Assembly: GCF_019059575.1 (NCBI RefSeq)
Contig: NW_024881670.1
Span: 62,001 to 126,000 of the forward strand
Origin: Amphibalanus amphitrite
Taxonomy: Eukaryota; Arthropoda; Thecostraca; Balanomorpha; Balanidae
Direction of reading: 5' to 3'
Length of the DNA stretch: 64,000 nt
Positions 41,201 through 53,800 of this stretch are shown piece after piece (the first letter of the stretch is position 1; the number at the start of each line of letters is the position of its first letter). The position numbers and the translations under genes are program-made. The notes beneath the pieces were generated by a model, which saw nothing but the letters and a program-made list of their open reading frames with translations, did no database searches and had not been told where the DNA came from.

Positions 41201-41852
41201 GCAAGTTGCGAGAACTCTGAACTTTTTGCATTAGATCAGACGAATAATGCCTAATGAATCTCGCAATGTCTCCTCTGTTGATTCGATCTTTCTCTCCATA
41301 TCTTCATGCACTTTTTAAAGTTCCCTTTCGTCCTTTTTCTGAATTCACTGGCCGCCATGCTTTACTGGATTTCTGTCTTAGTAAAATAAGAGCTTTCATC
41401 AGCAGGCGGCGCCGCTCCACCCCCATTGCGCCCCCTGACCACAGTGACACCGCTCGTTCGTCCTGTGTCCACTCCACCTTGTGCGTGGGAGACCACCGCC
41501 CTGTTTGGTCACCACAAGGCTGACCGGGGACCAAACAAGGCTGACCGGTGACGGGTCCGACCGCCGCCGCAGCACGCGATAACAACACGGGGAACCGCCG
41601 CACCACTAGCAGCCCGACATCAGCTCCCGGCCGCAAAAAGCCGAGTGCATGTTGTGGCTGTAGTGGTCGGCGGCAGGAAGTCGTGGTCAGAGATGGCTCA
41701 GATGTCCACGACGTGAGACAGTGGGTCGATGGGTAGGCGGGAGGTGGTGAGGTAGGGGAAGGTATAGGTAAGGAGGTAGGTAACTTTGGGGAGGGATATA
41801 AGATAGAGGATAGGTTCCTCTTTATCCATTCATCTGTCCTTCCCGCAGTCTC

Positions 41853-41951
<99 letters not shown>

Positions 41952-41966
41952 CTCTCTCTCTCTCTC

Positions 41967-42036
<70 letters not shown>

Positions 42037-45000
42037 CTTTTCCCCTTTCATCTTTTTCCATCTCCAGTTCTTTTTTCTATCTCTTCTCTCTAGTCCCTTT
42101 CTACCTCCTCAACTCCATATTTCCTCCATTCCCCTTTCTCCCTGTCGCTCTCCGCATGGCGTAACATACCGTAACATTCGCTCGACTGTTCCTCCGAGCT
42201 CGGCCCATCACACCAGCTCCTGACCTGCAGTGACCAGGTAGCTTCACATCAGCTCACCCTGCGGTCAGTGACGTCATCAGATGACCTCAGCTGCTCGTTC
42301 GGAACGCCGCAGCTGCGGTTGACTGCACACGGCACGGGGCTGAGTTTGGGGATGAGCGACTGACCACAAGAGATGGGTGGACTCCAAATAGGGGCCTGCA
42401 CTTGTTCGGCACGCGTCTGGAGCACTCCGAGTCAGTCGAGTATGCGGATAGTCAAAAATGACTCTTCTGCGCCACTGCTCGCCATCCTATGACGTATTGA
42501 GTCAAGTTGGCCGAGTTGGACCCGTGTGCCGATGCAGAGTGAAAAATTGTTCGGCTGGTATAGAAAGACAGGAGGGTGGGAGGGGGACTGGATAAATTGG
42601 GAGTGCCCGCCTGTCGGGAAAGATCATAAATCCATCCTTTGGCATTGACTGATGCACGGTGTAGGCAGTTCGTCGGTTACTGATGGGAAACTTCAAAGCA
42701 GCGTGTGCCGCTCCGTGGGTCATCCTCCTACTTGATGTGCTGCACTCACGGAGATGTTTGGAATGATAAACAAACGTCGGAAATTAGTAGCAGAGGCTAC
42801 TTTCGTTTAGGTTAAAGTAACAAATTACGTTCCAAGCTCCAACTGAATGGCTCCAGCCATCATGGTAATACCTTCAGCGAGATGAGTCCGTTTTGCGTCA
42901 ATTGTTCAGATCCGATGGCCGGACCGCCCACACTCCGACGGGAGGTACAATCATTCATGGCCGTCTACGCTGCTGCCGCCGGGACGTCGGCGGCTCCGGC
43001 CGCGAGCTGTTTGCTCTCCATCAGAGCACGCGATTCACCGCCCCCGCTACCTCTGCCTGCTCTCCGCTTCCTGCCGCCCCGCCTCTGCCTCCTCGCCGCT
43101 ACATGCCACTCCCGGTGCGTGCCTGCCCGCGGGGCTGGGCGGACGGAAGGTCCGCTCTCCCGTCCCTCAGCTGGCAAGCAGTGGTCTGCTAGCCGGAGTG
43201 GCTGCAGCTGGATGACTGGATGACTGGCTGACTGTCGGACTGGTCGCACTGGCCGGCTTGTTGACTGGCTGGTTGGACTGCTCGGCTGGCTGGATGACTG
43301 AATGACTGGTGGGCTTGTCGGCCGTCTAACTGCGCTTGCCGTACTTCCTGACTGGCTAGCTACCTTGCTGACTGGCTGCTTGGCTAGCTGTCTGTCTGAC
43401 TAGCTGGCGCGCTAGCTGGCAAACTAACTACCATGCCGGCCAGCCGGTCTGACTTGACTAGCTCGCTCACTGGCTGGTCGAGCGGTGACCTCTTTTCTCC
43501 GTCTGCCCTGTCGGTGCCGCCATCGGTCATCCCAGCGCGCTGTGTCATCGGCGCCCCACGGCGCGAAGTCACCGGCCTTATTTGCCCCGCACAAAGGGCG
43601 TCATATGAGGCGCCATCCAAGGCGTCACCAAGCGCGACTCCGCCGGGCGGCACCGGAACGTCATCCGGAGACATCCGGCCGTTATCATAGGCGTCATCGG
43701 TGCGTCGTTAGAGCGTCATCGTACCACAGCGGCGCAGACAGTAGAGTGACAGTGAAGGGCGTTGTTTTTTAGAGCGGCCCCGTTTGGAAAGTGAGATTCT
43801 TTCAGTTGATCGAGAGTGATAATCTGATTAATGCGCTAACGATAGTGGGCTATCATGAAATCTGTTCACCGTATAAGGGCACCGAGTGGTTGATTGATAA
43901 GCTTGTTGCGTGAATGATTCAAACCCGCTCTTTCAAGGCCGTCCTTCTTCAAACTTCAAAGACGCTCATCTGGGTTTAATAATCCTGTCCTTCTGACTTT
44001 ACCCATCACCAGGAGTCCAGGGCCCGTCTGTCCGTCTCCACTCGTCCATCCTTCCAGTCTACCCCAGCCGGTTCCGGTTCCCGCCACTGGAGCCAGCCGT
44101 GACGCGTCTCCGGGCAGGTACTCATTGTCCTGTCACATTGTGCTAACGTGTCTCGCTTCGCTGAAACGGCGAAAGACGAGCGTGGGGAGTGGAAAGACGA
44201 CGTCAAACTAGACAACAAACCTGACTATAGCCACGAGCTCAGATGGTTAAATGCACGTGCGTAATTCGCGCTAAATGCATGCCATTCGTGTTCAATTGAT
44301 CGCGTTTCCGAACCGCTAGGACCATCTCTAACCAATGTAACTACTTAGCTACCAGAGCTTACGAATGCAGACTGCTAAATACATGTGCACTGCATCGGTC
44401 GTGGTATATCGGCCGCGTCTCCACTCCTCCCAGACCATCTATGTCCCGGCTCTGGACTCTGGTTGTGGACGAGAGAGCACTAAGATCTTCTCCTGAGCTC
44501 CAACGGCGACCTTGGCGTATGGGCGGCCCCGCTCGGCTGTCGCGTCCGCTGTGTGTGAACAATTCGGCCTGCTCCGCGGGTGCGACTCTCACCGTCTCGC
44601 CTCACTCTCAGCCAGAGCTGTCAGACGCACTTTGCCGGCCAGCATAATCGCCCCTTATTAGCCGCCCGGAACGGGGGGCGTGTCATCGGTGTATGGGGGC
44701 GTGTCATCATCCAACAGCCGGTGGAACGTGATTGGGTGATATGTCTGGCTCGTCCGAACGGCGATGGTTAATGGGGTGCTGTTACTTTTATCCACCGCTT
44801 TCTATTGAGGCTCCTTTGTGTAGGCGCGAGCGTCTCTTGATGAGATTTTGTTCATGTTTCGTTAATGAGGAGGTTTGTCTGTAGAAATATTGCTAAGATA
44901 CCATCAAATAACTGTTCGTTTTAACACATTTTCTTCTGTTCTCTTATGTAGAACACTCTTTGAACTGTTCAAGAGGAATTCGACTTTGTCTTGCTTCGTC

Positions 45001-47710
45001 CTGATGAATGGTATTTTGATCGTGGTCATTATTTACCGTTGGTCGGCGGTGGCCGCGCATTCCACCACTGACGTAATTGATGACTTCGGTCATCGACAGG
45101 TACCGGTGGTTCATAAATCGGCAGAGAGGAGCCCAGTGGTGCTGGAACTCGTCACCACACCGACACCTCCGGCCATCCCTACTCGGGTGTATGAGGGTCA
45201 ACCATCCACCCCCTCCCCCTCCCAGCGGTGTGTAAGGACCGAATCGCTCCATTGAATCCATTGCTCCATTGCTTGCACCGTTCTTACATCCTTTTGAAAA
45301 CGGAGCATGAAAAGGGCATGGTATCTGTAGCTAACTGAATATATTGAGTGACGAATGATAATCATGTAAGAAGCTACCGGCACTTTTAGTATGACTTAAA
45401 AGAAAGAAATTATTCCCCTGGTGAAACTTGATTGAACGATGCGGATAACTCTTCTCTTTTTATGGACACCGTGACCATTTTCGCCGCTGGTCGCATTTTT
45501 ATTGCCGTAAATTGATGTTTGTCGATGTGTTTCCCCTTGTGATGTGTTGTTTGACCTGAAAACCGCCGACGACAATCATGTTTACCTTTTATTGATGATA
45601 CCAACTTTAATCGCACTTTCTAGGCGCCATCATTCGTTATCCGTTGTGTCTTAACATCATCACATCAATCGCTCACATAGTCGAGCTAATAACACACACA
45701 AACACACCACCCACTCAGCGCCTGCTAATGAAATCCATACACCACTGTTGACGTTATCCTTCTGTGTTTGTTTCAGAGAGATTCAGCTGGCCTCCGGGCA
45801 ATGGATGAACGAGTTCAGCTCGAGTCCGTCACGACGCCGTGAGGACGACACGGTCGCCCCTGCCGACCAGCTGAAAAGACAGATCAAACGCTCCTGGACC
45901 ATATCGAGTAAGTGGACAGGGCGCTCCTTATACCCCAGGCAGAACGCTCAATATATCCTGTGCAGAGCTCTCATTATATCCTGTGTAGATCGCTCATCAT
46001 ACCTTGGGCAGAGCGCGGACGTGTGTAACGATGTTCATGGAAAATTTTTGTAATCTTTTGTGGAGTTGCAAAATTTTGATCAGCGCGCAAAAACCTATTT
46101 TCGATCGCATAAATATAATACACGAACCAACAGACATTCTCGTAGCATTATATTTTTACGGTCAATAAGAATGTCTATGCGAATATGTGCTTTCCCTGAT
46201 ACATGAGCCTTATATCTCAGATACAACGTGTGTTTGATCCATTGATTGAACTTTAGACATTCCATTTGTGTGGGACCGAGCTAACTGGTCGTGATATATA
46301 ATCGCTACGGCTTTCCCAAGCCTGGTCACGGTGAGATTGTCCAGTATTGGTCACGATCGATACCAATGGTGTGAGAAGCTATCAGTTGGCACCGGAAGTT
46401 CGAAACCGTTGTGTGTAGTCGAGATGAATGTTGCAAAATTGTCATGAACTGCCGATGGGATGCTGATAGCTCATAGCTCATCACCAGCTCATAGCTCATC
46501 ACCAGCTATCAGGTGATGCCTTCACCTGATAGCTCGCCTCTACATGAATTCACCGATATCGATGTGAAATATTGGTGCTTGATGACCTATATATACCTTG
46601 CCTGTTGAAATGCTTCAGTTACTTATTTGTCATGAATCCAAAAAAAAAAAAACTGATGAGTTTCATGATATATTTGGACTGGACGATGAGCTATTTATTG
46701 GCAACTGGTTCCTTTTCAAACTCGCCTCTGGTTAGCTTTAATTCTTCATGGACGTGTCGAAAGCCAGTGCTATAACCCATGTATGTTGAATGAGTTACTG
46801 TGAAAGTTGACGGGCGCTGGTGGATTGAAACGTGCACTTATGTCCACATTACTTAAATTGCATCACCCATTTAGCGTAAATAGGTGCACAAAACACAATG
46901 GCATTGTTACGCAGGACTGTTTGCGTTTATTGCTTCCGTGGGAAAATGTCGCCGTTTTTCTGTACCTGTGTTTGAGCGACTTTCTCCCGGTGTCATCCGG
47001 ACTTGAAACATTAAACCAACTTCTTCACCAATAATGCCACATTTGTCAGGCGCCGTTGTGAATTCTAAACTATATCTATAGCACGAATTGGGATTGATGA
47101 CAGCCTTATTTGATTTTTTTTATAAACCTTTGCACTTTGAAAACTAGAGGCTACGTAAATTAATTGATCATTTGTAACATTTATTTTTGCTTTGCGCTTC
47201 TCTCCATCAAAAATGTAAGGTTTTGCAACGTTCCTTAACTTTATTTTGCAGAATTAGCATTTTTCTACAAATTTCACTGTTCCTCAACTTTATATTCCAC
47301 AATTTCTGTCGTCGTCAAGTTTTTGACAGGCGCTCTTTCGTGTACGAAACTCTACCGTATCACCAAGCCCATCGAGCGAACACTTGACGCGGCGCTCAGC
47401 CGTCCGCGCCACCCCTGATCCGGCCTTCCACATTCTGACCTAATTAATGCGCCGCAGCTCGTTATTTTGAGCCGGCTGACGCTGTCCACGCGGCGTCCCC
47501 CTCCCCTCCCCGCTAAGGTGGGAGGGTCTCAAGGTCGGACCACAGAGTAAGGTCGGTCCTATATGAACTGCCTTCTTCTACGCTAGCTGCGGGAAGGCTG
47601 AGTGGTGATGGTGACGACGGCCGTACGCAGGCCACTTGTGCGTGTTTGTGTTTGGGGAAACCGTATGCTGAAAGCTGACAGTCTTTGTGATGAGTCTCCA
47701 ATCTCTCGTC

Positions 47711-47800
<90 letters not shown>

Positions 47801-47808
47801 ACTCTCTC

Positions 47809-47862
<54 letters not shown>

Positions 47863-50800
47863 ATTTTCCTCCCGCTTTCGTCTCACTCAGCATTCTGTAC
47901 ACGTCTCGGTGTGTCGTGTACTAAATGTTTGAACCTGCTCTGTGTCCGTGTCGATGTGACCATTCTGTCAGTTTGGTGGCTCTCCTCCCACTCCGCGCCC
48001 ATTCCATCGACATTACGCTGTTAGATTTTATATAGTCATGTCATTGTCTCCATTCCATCTGTCGCAGTGCTCTCGTTTTTCACGCCCATAAGCCTGACAC
48101 AGTCTTTCTTTCCCTCGTCTGTCTCCAGGTCCAGCTGACACTCACCAGAGTTCCCCTGACCTGCGTGCCCTGAGGGCACTGCCGGTGAACAGCGCCCGGC
48201 GCGAGGGCGGCGGCCTGCTGCCCGACGGCCGCCCCCGCCCCCGCCCCCGCCCGAGGCCGCGACCCGAGCGGCAGCCCACGCGGCGAGCCAGCATGTCCGG
48301 AGCTGAGAACGGATGGTGAGTGCTTCTGATGGGTTGGGTCAGATCGATAAGGGCTGTTCTACCTGGTGCGTGGAGCAGCTTATACGTTATTAATAGATCA
48401 CTCGGAAGAATAGCACAGAAACTTTGTTTGGTTGGCTTGTTATAATGCACGATTTTGAGCAAAGTACCTATGTAGCTAAAGTGAAGGAAATTCGCCGAAG
48501 AACTCATTCGAAGCTTTACTGGGCCGAGCTCTGCGATACAAGTTACCAAATACAAAACAAGTACATGACCTTTTAAGGAATTATAGTTGCTTGAACTCCG
48601 CTTTAGTCTATGCTATTCACACGAAAGGTGCTACGGAATTTTCCTCTACATTGTGCATGCAAGCTTCTCGCTATGCTGCATGTCTGACACCGGGATCAGC
48701 GGCTTTACTTTAATTGTTGACACAATACACCCTAATCGCCTGTTCTTGCAATCGTTCTCGGGCAGCCTCAGCACTGCGTGACCGTGCTTAGGTATGTAGT
48801 ATGTATGTGCAGTGTTTCGTGCTCAGTCCTCCCCCCGGATTAATGCAACGTGCCCGCTAATGTATGAGCGGCGTCGCCGTCTCCATTTGTTTGGACCGTG
48901 TACAAAGAGCGTCCGGTCTCTGGCGGCTGGCAGCGCACGTCTTGTTAGCTGAGCTGCCATATTTTACCCCCTACGCAAGGAGTCGGCCGAGAGGTTTCCT
49001 GTTGGTCGGAGGGTGACGTCGCCTGTTGTAGCGAGGGGCCTTGTCGGCACGGGCACGTGGGAGAACGAGTCCTGAGGGCGGAGACTCGTTTCAGTGGATC
49101 TGAAGGGCGCGAGTTCTTTGGTAGCCGGTACTAAGTGGGTCAAAAAGGGATTGACGTGGGCGACTGCACGAAGGCTCGAACCAGCAATGATCAACGCATA
49201 GCGGAAAATTGAGGTAACACCGAAGTGCCGCGCTGATAGCATGCGTTATGCATACGTGCACATCTGCTATTTGAAATGGCTGTGGCAGCTTAAACAAAGC
49301 AGATCAGAAGAAAACGTTTGGAAATAAGAAATGACACGAGGTCAAATGTGAAAAATGTATCCCGAGGCCATCAGCCGCAAAGCATTCAATCAAGTCGATT
49401 GGGCGGCTCCACTTGTATTGCCTCTGTGTGTTAAGACTGCAGGGGCATATTCTGAGGCAGGTTCAGGTTAGACTGACCTGACTGTTGCGCCATGTCTCGA
49501 GCCACTGATCTGCTCTGGGTGGAGTGGTGCCCCACAGTTGGCGCGTTAGTTCCAGTTGACTGACTCTGATCGGAATTAATTGCACGGCTCCCGAGACTGC
49601 AATGCACCACGGTCATAGAATACTAGCAATGCACATCACAACAGGTGAACGGTCCGACAGACGTCATTTTGGCACTCAGCTTAGCTATGCTTAGCTAGGC
49701 CACATAGCTTAGCAACGATCCTACGTGACCTTTCAGCCACATAGCACTGATGCTATCTGTGTATGCGCTGTTGCGTCATGTCGTTAGTGGTGCTGTGCCT
49801 TGCGAGTTCCCGCTTCTGCTGATTATGAACACAGCCTTTGAACTACTGTTGAACACACAGTCCTCCGCTGCTTATATTGAGCACACTCTCCGCCGCCAGA
49901 CGCTCATATGTACATACACGTGCCCATGCATACTGATAGCCTTCCGTCGAGCCTGTAGGGACCTAAAGATGAAAGTGAGAGCGCTGCCGAGTGCCGAACG
50001 ACTCTAGGAGCGCTCTATCCCGGCCGGCGAGAGAGATAGAGAGGGGCCGCTACCGGTATATAAGGGTCGCCCCAGGGATTGGGTTGATATGTGTATGAGC
50101 AGACTCTCCTCCGGTAATGTGCCGAAATTAACTCATTTGTGAGGAAAGCGGTGCGCCGGGTGAGCGAGATATGCCCGTTTTTAGACGGCACCAGCGGTAG
50201 TGTTGCGCTATATAATTGGTGATGCCGCAGGCCGAGCTATTAAGGTGGAGGCGGGGCGGAGGACGGGTTACGTGCTTCTGATCATCACCGATATAGGAGC
50301 GTTCATGCATTACGTTTCCTCACTTGGCCCGGGGTGACCGTAGCGGCAAAGGCTGAGAAATGGATCCATTGTTGTGAATGTCCCATCTGTGTGGCCGATT
50401 GGCTTATCTAAGACCGACTGACCTTCGGTGGAATGGGACGGGAGTACGGGTTTTGCGAATGCCCAAAGGAGTTTCACTTGAAGCGCATATGTTTCAACGT
50501 GTTCATTGAAAAATATTGCCTTCTGCCGAATGTACTGCTCAACTAAAAGATGATTTGGAAACCAAAGATCAAGCCATTAACATTGTTGTTTCCTTTTTCG
50601 TCCAGGTATCGAGATGAATACAGGAAGGCCAGAAGTATCGACGACCTGAGCACTACCTCCTCCAGCGCCGCCAACTCGCCGTTCGTCCAGAAACGGCCCG
50701 GCCGGAGACACCACTATGCCTCGCACGAATCCATGGTAAGATACAGCACGAACGTTTATCGGTGGTTGTGTGACATACTGAGCTGGGATGACCTTTATGT

Positions 50801-53800
50801 GCTCTGCGACTGAATGAACCAAAGCAGTCACCAGACCGCCAGTCGTGCAGCATTGCACGGTACCTACTGGCTTAGTCCAAATCACATGTTGGCATCCCGC
50901 GTACCGTTTTGTAACTCGTGACGTCGCATAACCACGTTTCACGAATCAACCCCCAAATGTCACAACGTGTGTGCAGCCAAATACTAGTCATTTCCTCGCA
51001 GTTCTCATCATCCAGCGCTTCCAAACCGTGTCAATCACTCCGTGTGACAAGTTGATTATCACCACCCACCCTCATTACAACACGGGTCATGGCACGGGGC
51101 CGACCTTCCGGTTCCTCCTTCGCCCAAAGGGAGGGAGAGGGCGCCTCCCCGTCTGTGTGAACGCGCCGCGTTCCCAGACGCAGTCACGGTCGCAGCCTGG
51201 TCCCATGCGTCGCAAACGGCGCGCTGCCGACGGGACGTCCACAACGCCTCAGTGCTGGGAGAGCTTCCGAGGGTGCCGTCGGAGCGGAAAAGGCTCGGGG
51301 CACGAGATTCGCACGGTTGGCAAAGTGGCAACTGACGGTCACGAGACGGTACGGCTCGCTCACGGTGGTTCACAGCTGTGGGAGACGTGGAGACCGCGTC
51401 TGTACTCGGTCAGAGTGACTGCTTCCGTGTGACTGGAGGGTCTCTGAGGGCTGCTCTCATTGGAGAGATCTGTGTTTGGTGTATAATGATGAGAGCATAA
51501 GAGCGAGGTCAAGTTCGTTTGAGACGTGGTTGATATGCTTTCATTTTCTTAGATGTTTCACTTCATTTTTTCTGACACTGTCTTTTCCTTCCACAGACGG
51601 CTGATCAGACTGGCGGTATCCAGGTCCGCCTGCCGTCTGTCACCTACATCCGCAGCGACCCGCGGCTCGACCCCCGGGCAGACCCCCGGGCAGACCCCCG
51701 CTCGGGCCCTCGGGCGGAACCGGGCGCCAGTCGCACCCTGCCGCGCACCACCAAGGTGCTCATCACACAAGAGTCGCCCGTCGACCCAGCCACTCTCCCT
51801 CGCCCTCATCGCGCCCACGATGAGCCCATTTACGCCAACCTCTCTCCTCACGGCCGGCCGCCGCCGCCGGCCAAACCGCCTCGAAAACCCAGTCCGGGCC
51901 CTCAGGGGATACCATCGCAGTCTGGGCGTCCCGGAGGACACATGCACCGGTCAGAGGACCCGAGATATAGGGGTGAGGAGAGACGTCGCTCCGGATCCCA
52001 TCCCGGATTCTCGGACTCGACGCGAGATCCGCGAGACGCGAGGGATTGGAGGGATCATAGGGATGCGAGAGACCCGAGGAACCTGAAGGATCCGAGGGGC
52101 CCACGGGATGCGAGAGATTCCAGGGATCCGAGGGATCCGAGAGATCCTCGGGAGGTTGACAGACGCAGAGAGGATCCAGGTAGATTCCGGTCTGAGAGCG
52201 AGGATGGACGCCGGTCCGGCGAGCGGTCAGACGACCGCCCTCGGCGCCGGGCAGAGAGCGACCACGGGGAGAGGCGAGAGGCGGATCCACGAGAGCGGCG
52301 ACGCGAAGGCGAGAGACGCCGCAGCCACGAGCGCGAGTACCGCGATCCACGCGACATCAGAGACTACCATCGCGACCCGAGGGAGCCGCGCGATCCGCGG
52401 GCGCACCGCGACGGTCGGCCGAGGCGAGGCTCTCTGGACGGTGGGCGACCCACAGGGGTCTCCAGTGCCAGCGACACAGACCACGACGCGGAGCCGACCT
52501 TCTTCAAGAGGCTGGCCGCGCGAGCCAAGCGGCGTTCTCGCGAGGAGCCGGCCCAGGGAAGCCCGCAGAGAGGTAAGTCCGCAGACTGCGGTGATAGTAG
52601 TCAGTATAGTGACACCTATGGAGTGGTGGTGTAACTTAATGGTGGTTGGACTTATTAGATTTTAGAAGCACTGTATCCTCTATTGTTGTAATGACCTCCT
52701 TCTTACATGGCATCTTAATTTCGATATTACCGTTTTTAGTAGGACGTCCTTCCATTTTGACCGTTGAAACTATAGCTACCGACATTAAATTAAGCCTATT
52801 AAAGGTAAACCGTAACCCAAAAATATGCATGCAAATTGAGTAGATGCTTTTATATTCACGCAATTTCATTACGAACAATTACCTTGAATGAAGTCTACAT
52901 GTGCATATGCATGGTTCCTGCTACCGGTACCTTGTCGTCTTAAAGTCGTCATGTTGCCTAACTGCATCTTTCACCGTTTTCCTTCCAATTCCTTCCAATG
53001 TAAGAAGTTACAACTTGAATCGACAAGTATGACAGAAATTTAAACAGTAGCAAAATCTTATCAAGGCTTGGATCCTTTACAGTTCGATGCAGGAAATTAC
53101 CTTTTAATTCACTTATTTCAAGCATGCTTGACTACTTAGTACCTACTTATCTCACTCATCGTTAACCCGGCGGCCGCTGGGCCTCCGCGCCACCCGCCGG
53201 CCGCTGGGGGGGGGGGGGCATATAGTTGCCCCCCCTTTACTTCTGCGACGATATCGTCGCAACGCGAAGAGATAGAGAAGCGAAACTTTGCACACATCTT
53301 CCTGAATACCTAGCCGAGGTTGTGTTCAAATTTGGTGTCGATTCCATTTGAAATGACGTCACAGTGGCGTCATAAGTGAAATTATAGATTTGCGACTCTC
53401 ATATTCCTCACGATACATCAGATATATGGGACCGAATATAAAGGGTCGATTATTGGTCAGAAACTAGATGGAAGTGTAGTTAGATGTTTAAGGATGACAG
53501 CAGGTGCTGTCTAGTTCATTTACAGTTGAGTTTCATGCTCAGCGTCATCAGAAACGGTACATATCGGAAAACGACAAAACTTTATGACGTCACTATGACG
53601 TCATCTTAGGTGCTACAACCACCAAACTTTCCTCAAACATTGCCTAGGTATTCATTTGAAGCTATGCCAAGTTTCACGTTCGTAGCTCATCAGGTTTCGG
53701 AGATATTTCACTAAACGTAAAGGGGGGGCAACTTTATGCCCCCCCCAGCGGCTCGTGGGTTAACTGTCAGCCTAGTCTATCTATTTTTCATTCACAATCT

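Larger units (their letters stand above)
8247..45776 (+). other. 37.5 kb btsz intron hosting a nested gene and most mobile elements
   Basis: The donor GTGAGTG and acceptor tttgtttcag bound it, and codon phase 2 agrees on both sides. It contains the propeller gene, the CR1/L2 LINE, RNase H LINE fragments, the hAT MITE, TTAA elements and several minisatellites. Stretches in which nothing else was recognised are 8247-9489, 9841-11326 (with a C14 A12 run near 10660), 13300-16731, 17940-18892, 25142-27091, 30204-30779, 32441-33649, 34951-37479, 40208-41854, 42034-43194 and 43441-45776. Confidence 0.75.

Noticed and set aside
41830-42061. Poly Arg-Glu open frames (also 47513-48024)
   Set aside because: They are translations of (CT)n microsatellites.
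44875-45255. 126-residue open frame with a hydrophobic stretch
   Set aside because: No recognisable domain, no splice support and ordinary intron composition.
50055-50100. TATATAAGG followed by pyrimidine-rich sequence as an internal promoter
   Set aside because: There is no matching first exon or initiator downstream, and a single TATA-like match is weak evidence.
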